A DNA stretch of 64,000 nucleotides from an uncultured Alphaproteobacteria bacterium (GCA_945957365.1 CAMFKI010000001.1:248001-312000), one strand, 5' to 3'. Counted from the first letter of the stretch, positions 38,389-48,658 are shown. Notes: generated by a model not told the origin, from the letters alone. Translations and numbers: made by a program.

Positions 38389-39539
38389 CGGGCGTAGGAG
38401 ACGTTGAGTTCCGGCACGCTGGAGCGCACCCCGAAGCGCTTGCGGCCGAGCGCCAGCACGAGGCCCATGCCGAAGGCCATGCCCATCAGCGACGAGCCGC
38501 CGTAGGAGATGAAGGGCAGCGTCATGCCCTTTGCCGGCAGCAGCGCCACGTTGACGCCCATGTTGATCACCGCCTGGAAGCCGAAGATCAGGCCGAGGCC
38601 GGAGAGCGCCAGCGCCGCGAAGGGATCGGGCTCCTGCTTGGCGCGCACCAGGATCTTCAGCACGACGAAGGCGAAAAGCGACATCAGCAGGACACAGGCG
38701 ATGAGGCCGAATTCCTCGCCCACCACGGCGAAGGTGAAGTCTGTGTGGGCATCCGGCAGCACGAGCTTCGCCTCGCCGCCGCCCGGACCGGTTCCCATCA
38801 GCCCGCCGTTCTTGAAGGCCTGCAGCGCCGTGTCGACCTGGAAGGTATCGCCCTTGTCAGGGCTCATGAAGCGGTCGATGCGCGAGCGCACATGGTCGAC
38901 CAGCTCATAGGCGGCGAAGACGCCGGCAGCACCCAGTGCGCCGAGCCCCAGCACGGTGAACCACGAGATGCCGTAGATCAGCAGCATGGAGCCGAAGGTG
39001 AGGATGACAAGCGCCGTCTGCCCGAAGTCCGGCTGGATGATGAGCAGCCCGATGAAGGCCACGGCGAAGAGCAGCGCGATCACCTGCCCCGGCATTTCGG
39101 GCCGCCGCGTATGCTCGGCGAGGAACCAGGCCGCGACGATGACGAAGGCGGGCTTGGCGAATTCCGAGGGCTGTAGATTGAGCGGCCCGATGTTGATCCA
39201 GCGATGCGCACCCTTGATCTCGGGGCCGTAGAACAAGGCCGCCACCATCAGGCCGAGCGACAGGAAGAACACGATCAGCCCCGCCCGGCGGGCAAAGCGC
39301 GGCGGGAAGAAGGACAGCGTCACCAGTGTCGGCACCGCAAGGGTGAGGAAGAAGATCTGCCCCTTGATGAAATGGAAGGTATCCGCGCCGATGCGCTCGG
39401 CTACCGGCGGGCTGGCCGCCATGGAGACGAGAACGCCGGACGCCATGAGCAGGAGGATGGCGAACATCAGGCCGCGGTCCACCGTGAACCACCAACGCGC
39501 GAGCAGGCCGCGGTCGCTACGTCCGAGCAGCATGGGCAT
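38385..39539 (-). CDS. ftsW: Septal peptidoglycan polymerase FtsW
   Basis: A 384-residue SEDS-family glycosyltransferase with about ten membrane helices, working with FtsI to build septal wall. Family signatures: GAHRWINIGPLNLQPSEFAKPAF, QPDFGQTALVILTFG, and the C-terminal YGGSSLMGMAFGMGLVLAL. The catalytic Asp region lies in the large extracytoplasmic loop (VDTALQAFKNGGLMGTGPGGG). The start at 39539 overlaps the murD end by about 23 bases; a second ATG two codons on changes little. Confidence 0.95.
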   Translation of the reverse strand: MPMLLGRSDRGLLARWWFTVDRGLMFAILLLMASGVLVSMAASPPVAERIGADTFHFIKGQIFFLTLAVPTLVTLSFFPPRFARRAGLIVFFLSLGLMVAALFYGPEIKGAHRWINIGPLNLQPSEFAKPAFVIVAAWFLAEHTRRPEMPGQVIALLFAVAFIGLLIIQPDFGQTALVILTFGSMLLIYGISWFTVLGLGALGAAGVFAAYELVDHVRSRIDRFMSPDKGDTFQVDTALQAFKNGGLMGTGPGGGEAKLVLPDAHTDFTFAVVGEEFGLIACVLLMSLFAFVVLKILVRAKQEPDPFAALALSGLGLIFGFQAVINMGVNVALLPAKGMTLPFISYGGSSLMGMAFGMGLVLALGRKRFGVRSSVPELNVSYAR

Positions 39540-40938
39540 CTCCTGGAATGGTCATTTCGACATTGGGCAGGCGGGCGACGGCATTGACGAAGGCATCGCC
39601 CCGCACCTCGAAATTGGGATACTGGTCGAAGCTGGCGCAGGCCGGCGACAGCAGCACCACGGCACCGGGCTTGCCATCGGCTTGCGCATCGTGCAGCGCT
39701 GCCGCGACGGCCTTGTCCAGCGTGCCGCAATCCACATGCGGGATGGACGTGCCGATGGTGGCGGCGAAGTCCTTCGCCGCCTGGCCGATCAGGTAGGCGC
39801 GCGCCACATTGCCGAACAGCGGCCTGAGGGGCTCGATGCCGCCGGCCTTGGCGATGCCGCCGGCAATCCAGTAAATGTTGGTGAAGGACGACAGCGCCTT
39901 CTCTGCCGCATCGGCATTGGTGGCCTTGGAGTCGTTGACGAAGGCAATCGACCCCGCCCGCGCCACCTGCTGCATGCGGTGCGCGAGACCCGGGAAGCTC
40001 GTCATCGCCGCGGCGATGGCTTTCGTATCGAAGCCGAGTGCGGTGGCCGCGCCATAGGCCATGCAGGCATTCTGCCAGTTGTGGCGGCCCTTGAGCGCCG
40101 GCATGGCGCGGAGGTCGATCTCGGCCTTCACCCCGGCGTCACGCTTGTCGCGCAGCACGCCATCATGGGCGGTGATGCCGTCGGCGAGGTCCTTCACCAC
40201 CGACACGCGGCGCACGTCGGCACCCGTGGCCTGTGCTGTCTCGGCGATCGCTGCGCACCAGTCGTCGTCGACACCGCACAGCGCGGTATCACCCTTGTGC
40301 TGGCTGGTGAAGATGCGCGCCTTCACGGCAGCGTAATTCTCCATGCTGCCGTGCCGGTCGAGATGATCGGGCGTGATGTTGGTGAGGATGCCAACCTCAG
40401 GATCGAGTTCCGGCATCAGGTCGATCTGGAAGGAAGAGAGCTCTAGCACATAGACGCGGCCTCGCACCGGCTGGCGCAGCAGGAACACCGCCTTGCCGAT
40501 GTTGCCACCCACATCGACGTCGAGGCCGGCCTGTTGCAGCACGTGGCCGATGAGCGCGGTGGTGGTCGACTTGCCGTTGGTGCCGGTGATGGCGACGATG
40601 CGGGCCCCGGCAGCCTTCGCCTCGCGCGCGAAGATCTCGGTATCGCCGATCACCTCGATGCCGGCGTGGCGCGCCTTCAGCACCGTCCAGTGTGGCTCGG
40701 GATGGGTGAGCGGCACGCCGGGGCTGAGCACCAGCGCATCGAGCGTCGCGAAGTCGAGCTGGTGCAGGTTGCTGATCGGCAGGCCGGCCGCCCTCGCCTT
40801 TTCCACCGCAGGTGCGGAGTCGTCCCAGCCATGCACTGTGGCGCCGCCCAGCCGCAGCGCCTCGATGGTCGCTGTGCCGGAGCGCGCGAGCCCGAAGACG
40901 GCGACGGTCTTGCCCTTGAATGTGGTGGCTGGGAACAA
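39517..40938 (-). CDS. murD: UDP-MurNAc-L-alanine--D-glutamate ligase
   Basis: A 473-residue Mur ligase adding D-Glu to the stem. N-terminal UDP-binding domain: TVAVFGLARSGTATIEALRLGG. P-loop: AITGTNGKSTTTALIGHVL. Downstream motifs NITPDHLDRHGSMENYAAVK and VNDSKATNADAAEKAL fit MurD; KATN is a family hallmark. It lies three bases after mraY and overlaps ftsW at its end. Confidence 0.97.
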   Translation of the reverse strand: MFPATTFKGKTVAVFGLARSGTATIEALRLGGATVHGWDDSAPAVEKARAAGLPISNLHQLDFATLDALVLSPGVPLTHPEPHWTVLKARHAGIEVIGDTEIFAREAKAAGARIVAITGTNGKSTTTALIGHVLQQAGLDVDVGGNIGKAVFLLRQPVRGRVYVLELSSFQIDLMPELDPEVGILTNITPDHLDRHGSMENYAAVKARIFTSQHKGDTALCGVDDDWCAAIAETAQATGADVRRVSVVKDLADGITAHDGVLRDKRDAGVKAEIDLRAMPALKGRHNWQNACMAYGAATALGFDTKAIAAAMTSFPGLAHRMQQVARAGSIAFVNDSKATNADAAEKALSSFTNIYWIAGGIAKAGGIEPLRPLFGNVARAYLIGQAAKDFAATIGTSIPHVDCGTLDKAVAAALHDAQADGKPGAVVLLSPACASFDQYPNFEVRGDAFVNAVARLPNVEMTIPGDAHAART

Positions 40939-40941
40939 GGC

Positions 40942-42030
40942 CTACCTCAGCTTCAGCGTCGAAAGCCCGATCAGCGCCAGCACGATGGCGATGATCCAGA
41001 AGCGGATGACGATGGTGGGTTCCTTCCAGCCCTTCTGCTCGAAATGGTGGTGCAGCGGCGCCATGGCGAAGACGCGCTTGCCCGTCATCTTGAAGGAGGC
41101 GACTTGGATGATGACCGACATGGTCTCCAGCACGAAGAGCCCGCCGATGATGCCGAGCACGATCTCGTGCTTCGCCGCCACCGCGATGGCGCCCAGCGCG
41201 CCACCCAGCGAAAGCGAGCCCGTATCGCCCATGAAGATCATGGCGGGCGGCGCGTTGAACCACAGGAAGCCGAGGCCCGCGCCCACGATGGCGCCGCAGA
41301 TGATGGCAAGCTCGCCTGCGCCCTTGACGAAGTGCAGTTCGAGATAGTTCGAGAAATTATAGTTGCCCACGAGGTAGACGATGAGGCCGAGACTCGCCGC
41401 GGCGATCATTACCGGAACGATTGCGAGGCCGTCGAGGCCGTCCGTCATGTTCACCGCATTGCCCGCTCCCACCACGACGAACATGCCGACGAAGATGAAG
41501 AACACGCCGAAGTGGATGAGCAGGTCCTTGAAGAACGGCACGGCCAGCGAGGTGGCGAGCGGCTTGTCGCCGATCCACATGAAGATGCCGACGGCAAGCC
41601 CGGCGATGACGAACTCGGCGGCCAGACGCACCTTGCCGGAAAAGCCCTTGGTGGTGGCCTTGGTGACCTTCAGATAGTCGTCGTAGAAGCCGATGGCGCC
41701 GAAGCCCAGCGTCACGAACAGCACCGCCCAGACATAAAGGTTGCGCAGGTCCGCCCAGAGCAGCGTGCCGACGAAGATGCCGGACAGGATCATCAGTCCG
41801 CCCATCGTTGGCGTGCCCTGCTTTTCCACGATGTGGCGCTGTGGCCCGTCGGAGCGGATGGGCTGGCCCCTGCCCTGCTTCACCTTGAGGAGCGAGATGA
41901 TGCGCGGCCCGAACAGGAAGACGAAGACCAGCGCGGTGATGATCGCGAGCCCCGTCCGCGAGGTCTGGTAGCGGAACACGTTGAAGGGCGACACCTCATC
42001 CGCGAGGCTGCTGAACAGAAGGAATAGCAT
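40942..42030 (-). CDS. mraY: Phospho-N-acetylmuramoyl-pentapeptide transferase
   Basis: A 362-residue integral membrane enzyme with about ten helices, transferring phospho-MurNAc-pentapeptide to undecaprenyl phosphate to give lipid I. Family motifs: [17 protein letters not shown] (DD pair that binds Mg2+), [16 protein letters not shown] and, near the C-terminus, [13 protein letters not shown]. The start overlaps the murF stop by one base (TGATG). Confidence 0.97.
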   Translation of the reverse strand: MLFLLFSSLADEVSPFNVFRYQTSRTGLAIITALVFVFLFGPRIISLLKVKQGRGQPIRSDGPQRHIVEKQGTPTMGGLMILSGIFVGTLLWADLRNLYVWAVLFVTLGFGAIGFYDDYLKVTKATTKGFSGKVRLAAEFVIAGLAVGIFMWIGDKPLATSLAVPFFKDLLIHFGVFFIFVGMFVVVGAGNAVNMTDGLDGLAIVPVMIAAASLGLIVYLVGNYNFSNYLELHFVKGAGELAIICGAIVGAGLGFLWFNAPPAMIFMGDTGSLSLGGALGAIAVAAKHEIVLGIIGGLFVLETMSVIIQVASFKMTGKRVFAMAPLHHHFEQKGWKEPTIVIRFWIIAIVLALIGLSTLKLR

Positions 42031-43454
42031 CAGGTCTCCTTGGCAAGCGGCGGATGGGCCGCCCTGATCGCCTCCACCAGCGGCCCCATGCGGCTGCCGA
42101 GCGAACCCTTGATCATCACCACGTCGCCGGGCCTCAGACCCTTGATCAGCGCGTCACGCAGACCATCGGAGGTTTCCGCATAGGCGCCGCGACGGTGCTG
42201 CGCCACGCGGGCCCACAGATTCGCCATGAGAGGACCTGCGGCGTATAGGACATCGACCTTGGCGGCGTCCATCGGTTCGAGCAGGCCCGCATGCAGTTCC
42301 GGGCTCTGCTCGCCCAGTTCAAGCATGTCGCCCAGCACCGCGATGCGCCGGCCACCGCGCCCCGGTTGAGCTGCCCCGAGGAGACCCATCGCTGCCGCAA
42401 CGGAAGCGGGATTGGCATTGTAGCTTTCATCGATCAGCAGCAACTCGCCATCACCCAGGGACAGACGCTCGCGAACGCCGCGGCCCTTGGCGGGTGCAGC
42501 GGCGGCGAGCGCGATCGCGGCCCGCGCGAGATCGGCGCCGGTGAGCTTCGCGGCGGCCAGAACGGCGAGGCTGTTCACCGCCATGTGCTCGCCCGGAAGG
42601 CCCAGCCTGTAGCTCACCGTCTCGCCCATCACGTCGGCGGTGACGCAGCAGCAGTCGGCAAGCAGCGCCACGCGTTCCAGGCGTACGTCCGCATCGACGT
42701 GCTTGCCGAAGGACACGACCGAGCGGATGCCGCAGGCCCAGGCCGCAGCGGAGAGCCGCTCGAAATAGGGCGTGTCGCGGCTGATGACGGCATGGCCCCC
42801 CGGCACCACGCCGGAGAAGATCTCCGCCTTGGCATCGGCGATGCCGTCGAGTGAGGAAAAATTGCCCAGGTGACTGGCCGCGATGGTCGTGATGATCGCC
42901 ACCTGCGGGCGCACCATGCCGACCAGAGGCGTGATCTCGCCCGCGTGGTTCATGCCGATCTCGAACACGCCGAAGGCCGCGTTCCGCGGCATGCGCGCCA
43001 GCGTGAGCGGCACGCCCCAGTGATTGTTGAAGGACGCAGCCGACGCATGCGTCTCGCCCGAGGCGGAAAGTGCCGTCAGCAGCATCTCCTTCGTCGAGGT
43101 CTTGCCCACGCTGCCGGTGACGGCAACGATCTGCGCGGCAGACCGCACCCGCGCGGCGCGACCCATGTTCTCGAGACCCCGCAACGGGTCATCCGCCACT
43201 TCGAGCACGGCGCCGGCCGCCAGCATTTCCGGCGTCACCCGCGACACGAGGCCAAGACCCGCGCCGGCCTTCAGGGCTCCGGCCACGAAATCATGGCCGT
43301 CGTGCCTGTCGCCCTTGATCGCCACGAAGATGTCGCCCGGCCTCACGGCACGCGAGTCGATGGTGACGGCGGTGAGCGGCGCCTTCACCTCACCCAGCAG
43401 CGTACCGCCCGTGGCGGACAGCAGTTCGTCGACGGTCCACAGCGCCTCAGCCAT
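42030..43454 (-). CDS. murF: UDP-MurNAc-tripeptide--D-Ala-D-Ala ligase
   Basis: A 474-residue Mur ligase that completes the pentapeptide precursor by adding the Ddl product. P-loop [20 protein letters not shown]. Family features [26 protein letters not shown] and [15 protein letters not shown] are clear. The N-terminal domain has [19 protein letters not shown]. It overlaps murE by eight bases. Confidence 0.97.
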   Translation of the reverse strand: MAEALWTVDELLSATGGTLLGEVKAPLTAVTIDSRAVRPGDIFVAIKGDRHDGHDFVAGALKAGAGLGLVSRVTPEMLAAGAVLEVADDPLRGLENMGRAARVRSAAQIVAVTGSVGKTSTKEMLLTALSASGETHASAASFNNHWGVPLTLARMPRNAAFGVFEIGMNHAGEITPLVGMVRPQVAIITTIAASHLGNFSSLDGIADAKAEIFSGVVPGGHAVISRDTPYFERLSAAAWACGIRSVVSFGKHVDADVRLERVALLADCCCVTADVMGETVSYRLGLPGEHMAVNSLAVLAAAKLTGADLARAAIALAAAAPAKGRGVRERLSLGDGELLLIDESYNANPASVAAAMGLLGAAQPGRGGRRIAVLGDMLELGEQSPELHAGLLEPMDAAKVDVLYAAGPLMANLWARVAQHRRGAYAETSDGLRDALIKGLRPGDVVMIKGSLGSRMGPLVEAIRAAHPPLAKET

Positions 43455-44907
43455 GATAGTCGCGCCCCGCGATTGCGGCCTTCACGGCCTCGTGGTCGCT
43501 GAAGGGAAGCACCTGCTTGCCGATCTTCTGTCCCTCCTCGTGGCCCTTGCCGGCGACGATCAGAACGTCACCGGTCTGCAATTCGTCGATCGCCGCGCGG
43601 ATGGCGGCGGCGCGGCTGGCAATCTCGACGGCTCCCGGCGCCGCCGCCATGATGGCGGCGCGGATGGAACCGGGTTCCTCCGTACGCGGATTGTCGTCGG
43701 TCACATAGACCCGGTCGGCGAGCCTGGTGGCGATCTCGCCCATGATTGGGCGCTTGGCGCGGTCGCGGTCGCCACCGCAGCCGAAGACGACGAAAAGCCG
43801 GCCCCTCGTATAGGGCCTGAGCGACGCGAGGGCATTTTCCAGCGCGTCGGGCTTGTGGGCATAGTCGACGAACACCGGCGCACCCGCGCGGGAGCGCCCC
43901 ACCATCTCGAGCCGGCCCTTCGCCCCCTTCAGCGACTGCAGCGCATGCATCACCTGGGCTTCGTCGCCACCAGTGGCCAGCACCAGGCCCGCGGCGATCA
44001 GCGCATTCGACACCTGGAAATCGCCGGCCAGCGGCAGGTCCACCTCATAGGCGCGGCCATGAACCGCCACCGTCACATGCTGGCTTCCGGCATCGCGGCG
44101 CACGCCGAGCACCCGGATCGTATCGCCCGTCAGGCCGACGCTCCACAGCTTGAGGCCATGCGCGGCGGCCCGCCGGGCCGCTTCCGCACCGCGTGGGGTG
44201 TCGACATTGACCACGGCAGCCCCGCCGGGCGCCACGAGTTCCTCGAACAGCCGCATCTTGGCATTGAAATAATCCTCGACCGTCGGGTGATAGTCGAGAT
44301 GGTCGTGCGACAGGTTGGTGAAGCCCGCCGCCGCGATGCGCAGCCCGTCGAGGCGATACTGGTCGAGGCCGTGGCTCGACGCCTCGATCGCTAGATGCTC
44401 GACCTTTTCGCTGGCCAGCCTTGCCGCCACCTCCTGCAGCTTCATGGCATCGGGGGTCGTGTGTTCGAGTTCGATGGTGCCCGAGGGCGAGACCACGCCC
44501 ACCGTTCCGAGGCTGGCGGCACGAAAGCCCATGGCCGTCCAGATCTCGCGCACGAAGGTGGCAACCGAGGTCTTGCCGCTCGTGCCCGTGACGGCGACGA
44601 TGGTATCGGGCTGGCGGCCATGGAAGCGCGCCGCCATGTGCGCGAAAAGCTGGCGCGGGTTGGCGGCGGCGACGAGCGGCACGCCGGCCGCATTCGTCCC
44701 GGGGCCTGCAAGCACCGCGACGGCGCCCGCGGCGACAGCCTGCGGAATGAACGCTGCGCCATCCACATGCGTGCCCGGCAGCGCGGCGAACACGAAGCCC
44801 GGCTTCACAGCCCGGCTGTCGGCGGTAAGCCCCGCAACGGACAGGCCCTCCGCCTCTTTCGGAAGCGGAGCCTCTCCGGCGACGAGATGGGAAAGTCTAA
44901 TCGTCAA
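43447..44907 (-). CDS. murE: UDP-MurNAc-L-Ala-D-Glu--meso-DAP ligase
   Basis: A 486-residue Mur ligase adding the third stem residue. P-loop VTGTSGKTSVATFVREIW. The motif DNPR in VTDDNPRTEEPGSI is the hallmark of enzymes that select meso-diaminopimelate over lysine, so the organism has the Gram-negative peptidoglycan type. NLSHDHLDYH marks the central domain. Start and ftsI stop overlap by four bases (ATGA). Confidence 0.97.
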   Translation of the reverse strand: MTIRLSHLVAGEAPLPKEAEGLSVAGLTADSRAVKPGFVFAALPGTHVDGAAFIPQAVAAGAVAVLAGPGTNAAGVPLVAAANPRQLFAHMAARFHGRQPDTIVAVTGTSGKTSVATFVREIWTAMGFRAASLGTVGVVSPSGTIELEHTTPDAMKLQEVAARLASEKVEHLAIEASSHGLDQYRLDGLRIAAAGFTNLSHDHLDYHPTVEDYFNAKMRLFEELVAPGGAAVVNVDTPRGAEAARRAAAHGLKLWSVGLTGDTIRVLGVRRDAGSQHVTVAVHGRAYEVDLPLAGDFQVSNALIAAGLVLATGGDEAQVMHALQSLKGAKGRLEMVGRSRAGAPVFVDYAHKPDALENALASLRPYTRGRLFVVFGCGGDRDRAKRPIMGEIATRLADRVYVTDDNPRTEEPGSIRAAIMAAAPGAVEIASRAAAIRAAIDELQTGDVLIVAGKGHEEGQKIGKQVLPFSDHEAVKAAIAGRDYHG

Positions 44908-46625
44908 TCCGGAGCATCCCCTTTCAGTTTCTTGTCCTTGGCCTCGAGCTTGGCGATCTTCTGCAGGTCGTCGTCGGAGAACACCGGCTGGACGCCCAGC
45001 ATCGGCGCAATGCGCTCGATCACCTGTGCCGCGGTAGGCACGGCGTTCCAGCCGGCAGTGGCGAAGCCATAGGTGCCGGGAATGGCCTTGGGATCGTCGA
45101 GCATCACCATCACGAGGTATTTGGGGTCGTCCATCGGGAAGGCGCCGATGAAGGAGGCGAGCCGCTGGTCATGCGCGTAGCGCCCGTTCACCACCTTTTC
45201 GGCGGTGCCGGTCTTGCCGCCCACGCGATAGCCGATGACGTCGGCCTTGGTAGCGGAACCGACCAGCGCGTTCTGGCGGAAGAGATAGCGCAGCGTGTCG
45301 CTGGTCGTCGGCTTGATCACCGTCGTGGCCATCGCCATCGCCTCGTCCTGGTTCCGGCGAAGGAAGGTGGGGGTGATGAGATGACCGCCATTGAGAAGAC
45401 CTGCAACCACCGCGGCACCCTGCAGCGGCTGCACGGCAAAACCGTGGCCGAAGGCGGTGGTGGCGGTGACGAGCTTGCTCCAGCGCCGCGGCAGCAGCGG
45501 CTTCGCAGCCTCGGGAAGCTCGGTCTGCAACTTGTCGAAGAGGCCGACCTTGCGCAGGAACGCCTGGTGGGCGTCGGTGCCCACCTCCAGCGCCATCTTG
45601 GCGGTGCCGATGTTGGAGCTCTCGCAGAACACCTCCTCGGTGGTCAGCGGATGGTTCTGCGGGTGGAAGTCATGGATGCGCGCGCTGCCGATGACCAGCG
45701 GGAAGCGGGTGTCGAACACGCTCTTCAGCGTCACGATCCCGGAGTCGAGCGCCATGGCGAAGGTCACCGCCTTGATCACCGAACCGAGTTCATAGACACC
45801 GCTGGTCATGCGGTTCTGCTGGTCCTTGGAGAAGTTCTTGTTCTCCTGGTTGGGATTGAAGTCGGGGAGCGACACCATGGAGAGCACTTCGCCCGTATGG
45901 ATATCCATGACGATGCCGCCGCCGGCGATGGCGTGGAACTTGTCGATCGCCTTCGACACCTCGTCGAGCATCGCCGCCTGCACGCGGATGTCGAGGGAGA
46001 GCTGGGCCGGCTCGGTGCGGTGTTCGGTGGGTTCGGCGAGCGATGCCGTGTAGAGCGCGCCGCGGTCGTCGAGATATTTCTCGATGCCGGCGATGCCCTT
46101 GGTGTCGAGGTCGACATAACCCACCACATGCGAGGACAGCCGCCCCTGCGGATAGACGCGGCGGCGCTCGTTCACGTAGCTGACGCCGGGGATGCCGAGA
46201 TTGTAGACGGCGTCGCGCTCTTCCGGCGACACCTGGCGCTTGATCCAGGCGAAGTGCTTGGTGGAGGTGAGCTTGCGGCGCAGGTCCCTGGCATCGAGGT
46301 CGGGCATGGTGGCGGTGAGCGCTTCCACCGCCTCGTCGATGTCGATGATCTTCGAGGGATCGGCGAAGATCGAGGCCACGGCCACGTCGGTCGCCAGCAG
46401 CACGCCGTTGCGGTCGATGATGTCGGGCCGCGGCATCGGGCCCTCGACGATGGGGCGCACCGGGCCGTCGTCCGGCTTCGGGAAGATGGTCAGATGGGTC
46501 AGCTGCCCGGCGATCGTCAGGAACGCGCCGGTGAAGAAGATGCCGATCAGCCGCAGGCGGTTCTGCCCGGCAAGGCGGCGTGGGGCTTCATCCGCCGTCT
46601 GATGATGTTCGATGGCTTCGGTCAT
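44904..46625 (-). CDS. ftsI: Septal transpeptidase FtsI (penicillin-binding protein 3)
   Basis: A 573-residue class B penicillin-binding protein that cross-links septal wall as FtsW's partner. The ATG at 46625 overlaps the ftsL stop (ATGA); a longer open frame to 46817 lies inside ftsL and is not real. One membrane helix (about 22-40), then the pedestal domain (ILATDVAVASIFADPS, GVSYVNERRRVYPQGRLSSHVVGYV) and the transpeptidase domain. Catalytic motifs are SVIK (in ELGSVIKAV), SSN (in CESSNIG) and KTG (in VGGKTGTAEK). All three are intact. Confidence 0.96.
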   Translation of the reverse strand: MTEAIEHHQTADEAPRRLAGQNRLRLIGIFFTGAFLTIAGQLTHLTIFPKPDDGPVRPIVEGPMPRPDIIDRNGVLLATDVAVASIFADPSKIIDIDEAVEALTATMPDLDARDLRRKLTSTKHFAWIKRQVSPEERDAVYNLGIPGVSYVNERRRVYPQGRLSSHVVGYVDLDTKGIAGIEKYLDDRGALYTASLAEPTEHRTEPAQLSLDIRVQAAMLDEVSKAIDKFHAIAGGGIVMDIHTGEVLSMVSLPDFNPNQENKNFSKDQQNRMTSGVYELGSVIKAVTFAMALDSGIVTLKSVFDTRFPLVIGSARIHDFHPQNHPLTTEEVFCESSNIGTAKMALEVGTDAHQAFLRKVGLFDKLQTELPEAAKPLLPRRWSKLVTATTAFGHGFAVQPLQGAAVVAGLLNGGHLITPTFLRRNQDEAMAMATTVIKPTTSDTLRYLFRQNALVGSATKADVIGYRVGGKTGTAEKVVNGRYAHDQRLASFIGAFPMDDPKYLVMVMLDDPKAIPGTYGFATAGWNAVPTAAQVIERIAPMLGVQPVFSDDDLQKIAKLEAKDKKLKGDAPD

Positions 46626-46978
46626 TGCTGCTTCATCTTGTCGATGATGGCGCCGATCGGGTCGGAGCCCTGGGCCTGGAGGTTCATCACGGGCTCGGCG
46701 GGAACATGGTTCGAGATGTCGTCGAGCTTGACGATCTGCTGCGCCTTCAGCGTCGACAGGCCGAGGAAGCGCTCGGCCAGCGTGCGGATGCGGTCCGGCC
46801 TGATCAGGCTCGACCATTCGGCATTGAGCAGGCGCATGTTCTCGACTTCGTCGTCGATGCCGCGCTGATATTTTGCCGCCTCGCGCTCGAGCCCGCGCGT
46901 CTGGTGCTCCAGCGAATAGAGGATGAAGCCGCAGACCAGAACGGCGGTCACCAGCATGAGGTTGAGGAGCTTGTGCAT
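46622..46978 (-). CDS. ftsL: Cell division protein FtsL
   Basis: A 118-residue bitopic division protein. Start, one membrane helix (about 5-24; LMLVTAVLVCGFILYSLEH), then a coiled-coil segment (EREAAKYQRGIDDEVENMR) and the short motif LIRPDRIRTLAERFLGL typical of alphaproteobacterial FtsL. Its start codon touches the rsmH stop and its stop overlaps the ftsI start. FtsL sequences diverge widely; position supports the call strongly. Confidence 0.9.
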   Translation of the reverse strand: MHKLLNLMLVTAVLVCGFILYSLEHQTRGLEREAAKYQRGIDDEVENMRLLNAEWSSLIRPDRIRTLAERFLGLSTLKAQQIVKLDDISNHVPAEPVMNLQAQGSDPIGAIIDKMKQQ

Positions 46979-47977
46979 CTAGTGGCGCGTCCCCGTAACG
47001 CTGAGGCCGATCTCGTCGGCGATCGGCGGCATGGGCGGTGCTGCGGTTCGGATGCCGGCGCGCAGCTTGGCGGAGCGCGCCCGCGGGTTGGCGCGGGCTT
47101 CTGCATCCGAGGCGCCGAGATGGCCCTTGAACGGCAGCTCGAAGGAAGGCTCCGGCCCTTTCACGGCGTCGGGCAGATGGCGCGAGCCCGCCGGCAGCTT
47201 GCCGGCCCGCGAGGCGAAGAAGCGCTTGACGATGCGGTCCTCCAGCGAGTGAAAGGTGACGACGACGAGGCGGCCGCCTTCCCGCAGCAGGCGCTCGGCG
47301 GCATGCAGCGCCGCGACCAGCTCGTCGAGTTCGCCATTCACGTGGATGCGCAGCGCCTGGAAGGTGCGGGTGGCGGGATGGATCTTGTCGGGGCGCGGCT
47401 TGCCCGTGGCGCGCTCGATGGCCTTGACGAGGCCATGCGTCGTGGTGATCGGCGCCAGCTTCCGCGCATCGACGATGGCGCGCGCGATGGCGCGTGAGCG
47501 CGGCTCCTCGCCGAATACGTAGATGATGTTTGACAGCGTCTCCTGGGACAGCGAGTTCACGACGTCGGCCGCCGATGCACCCGACTGCGCCATGCGCATG
47601 TCGAGGGGCCCGTCGCGCAGGAACGAGAAGCCGCGCTCCGCCTCGTCGATCTGCATGGAGGAGACACCGATGTCGAGCACGATGCCGTCGACGCGCTCTT
47701 CACCCACCAGCGCTTCCATGTCGGCGAAGCGGCCTTCGCGCAGGCTGAGGCGCGGGGCGAATTCCGACACCGCCGCCTGCCCAGCGCGGATGGCCGAAGG
47801 GTCGCGGTCGATGGCGATCACCCGGCAGTCCGCCGCCGCGAGCACGGCGCGGCTGTAGCCCCCGGCCCCGAAGGTGCCGTCGACATAAAGGCCGCCGTCA
47901 CGCGGCGCGAGTGCGCTCAGCACTTCGGGCAGCATCACGGGGACATGCGGCGGGTTGATGTTTTCTTGCGCGGCCAT
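46979..47977 (-). CDS. rsmH: 16S rRNA m4C1402 methyltransferase RsmH
   Basis: A 332-residue SAM-dependent enzyme (formerly MraW) that N4-methylates C1402 in the decoding site of 16S rRNA. Hallmarks: [29 protein letters not shown] (SAM loop), [29 protein letters not shown] and [16 protein letters not shown]. It is the first gene of the dcw cluster here. mraZ, usually directly upstream, is absent; rnpB lies about 115 bases upstream in the same direction. Confidence 0.97.
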   Translation of the reverse strand: MAAQENINPPHVPVMLPEVLSALAPRDGGLYVDGTFGAGGYSRAVLAAADCRVIAIDRDPSAIRAGQAAVSEFAPRLSLREGRFADMEALVGEERVDGIVLDIGVSSMQIDEAERGFSFLRDGPLDMRMAQSGASAADVVNSLSQETLSNIIYVFGEEPRSRAIARAIVDARKLAPITTTHGLVKAIERATGKPRPDKIHPATRTFQALRIHVNGELDELVAALHAAERLLREGGRLVVVTFHSLEDRIVKRFFASRAGKLPAGSRHLPDAVKGPEPSFELPFKGHLGASDAEARANPRARSAKLRAGIRTAAPPMPPIADEIGLSVTGTRH

Positions 47978-48090
47978 GGCAAGCCTAAATCACGGTGAAA
48001 AAGGCGTTAATCGTCAGGCTGACATTGCAATCGGCCTGCTTAACAATTGGTTTCGATTCACGCCGTGCGGAGCAATTGGCGGGGGATAAT

Positions 48091-48489
48091 GCCAGCTGGC
48101 CTGTAAGCCGGGTTCTGTCCCTGCGGGTTGCCCCGCACTGGATGACCATTCATCTGGAACGCCCGTCGCCGGACGCTTCTCGCAACCTACCCGGGTGGCT
48201 GGAACGGAAACGTCCCTGGCGGCCTTGCGGCCGCCGCGCCACCCCTATTCGGTCTTGCTCCCGGTGGGGTTTGCCATGCCGTCCTCATTGCTGAGCACGC
48301 GGTGCGCTCTTGCCGCACCTTTTCACCCTTGCGTCAGGCCGAAGCCCGGATCCGCGGTATCATTTCTGTGGCACTTTCCCTGGGGTCGCCCCCGCCGGGC
48401 GTTACCCGGCACCGTGTTTCCATGGAGCCCGGACTTTCCTCCCCCGCACCCTTTCGGGCGTAGCGGCAGCGGTCATCCAGCCAGCTGGC
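48091..48489 (-). ncRNA. rnpB: RNase P RNA, bacterial type A
   Basis: The catalytic RNA that trims tRNA 5' ends, about 399 nucleotides. On the minus strand the 5' part (from about 48489) contains the hallmark GAGGAAAGTCCGGGCTCC followed by AUGG, then ACGGTGCCGGGTAACGCCCGG and CCACAGAAA. The 3' part contains GACAGAACCCGGCTTACAGG. The two ends pair: GCCAGCTGGC at the 5' side with GCCAGCTGGC at 48091-48100 on the other. Ends are estimated from this P1 helix. It lies between an amidohydrolase and the dcw cluster. Confidence 0.95.
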
Positions 48490-48552
48490 AGGCCGGAGGT
48501 AGGGGATCGGGAGGGGAAAGGCAATGGCGGAGTGGTGGAGAGGGCCCGGGCA

Positions 48553-48658
48553 GGTTCTCCCATCCGCTCAGGACGGGAGAAGGGCACCTTGCGGCAACGA
48601 GTCCTTCTCCCGTTGCAAAACAAGGGGAGAAGGTGGCCGACAGGCCGGATGAGGGCCC
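48553..48658. repeat. Tandem interspersed palindromic elements (CTTCTCCC..GGGAGAAGG type)
   Basis: Two hairpins in a row: TTCTCCC (48555-48561) with GGGAGAA (48575-48581), then CCTTCTCCC (48603-48611) with GGGAGAAGG (48625-48633). They are followed by a tail ending GGCCGGATGAGGG. From memory of rhizobial genomes this sequence is a widespread intergenic repeat. It fills most of the space between the amidohydrolase stop and rnpB and may end transcription there. Confidence 0.6.

Noticed and set aside
44904..46817. Longer ftsI start at 46817
   Set aside because: It lies inside ftsL and lacks any signal; the ATG at 46625 overlaps the ftsL stop in the usual ATGA manner.
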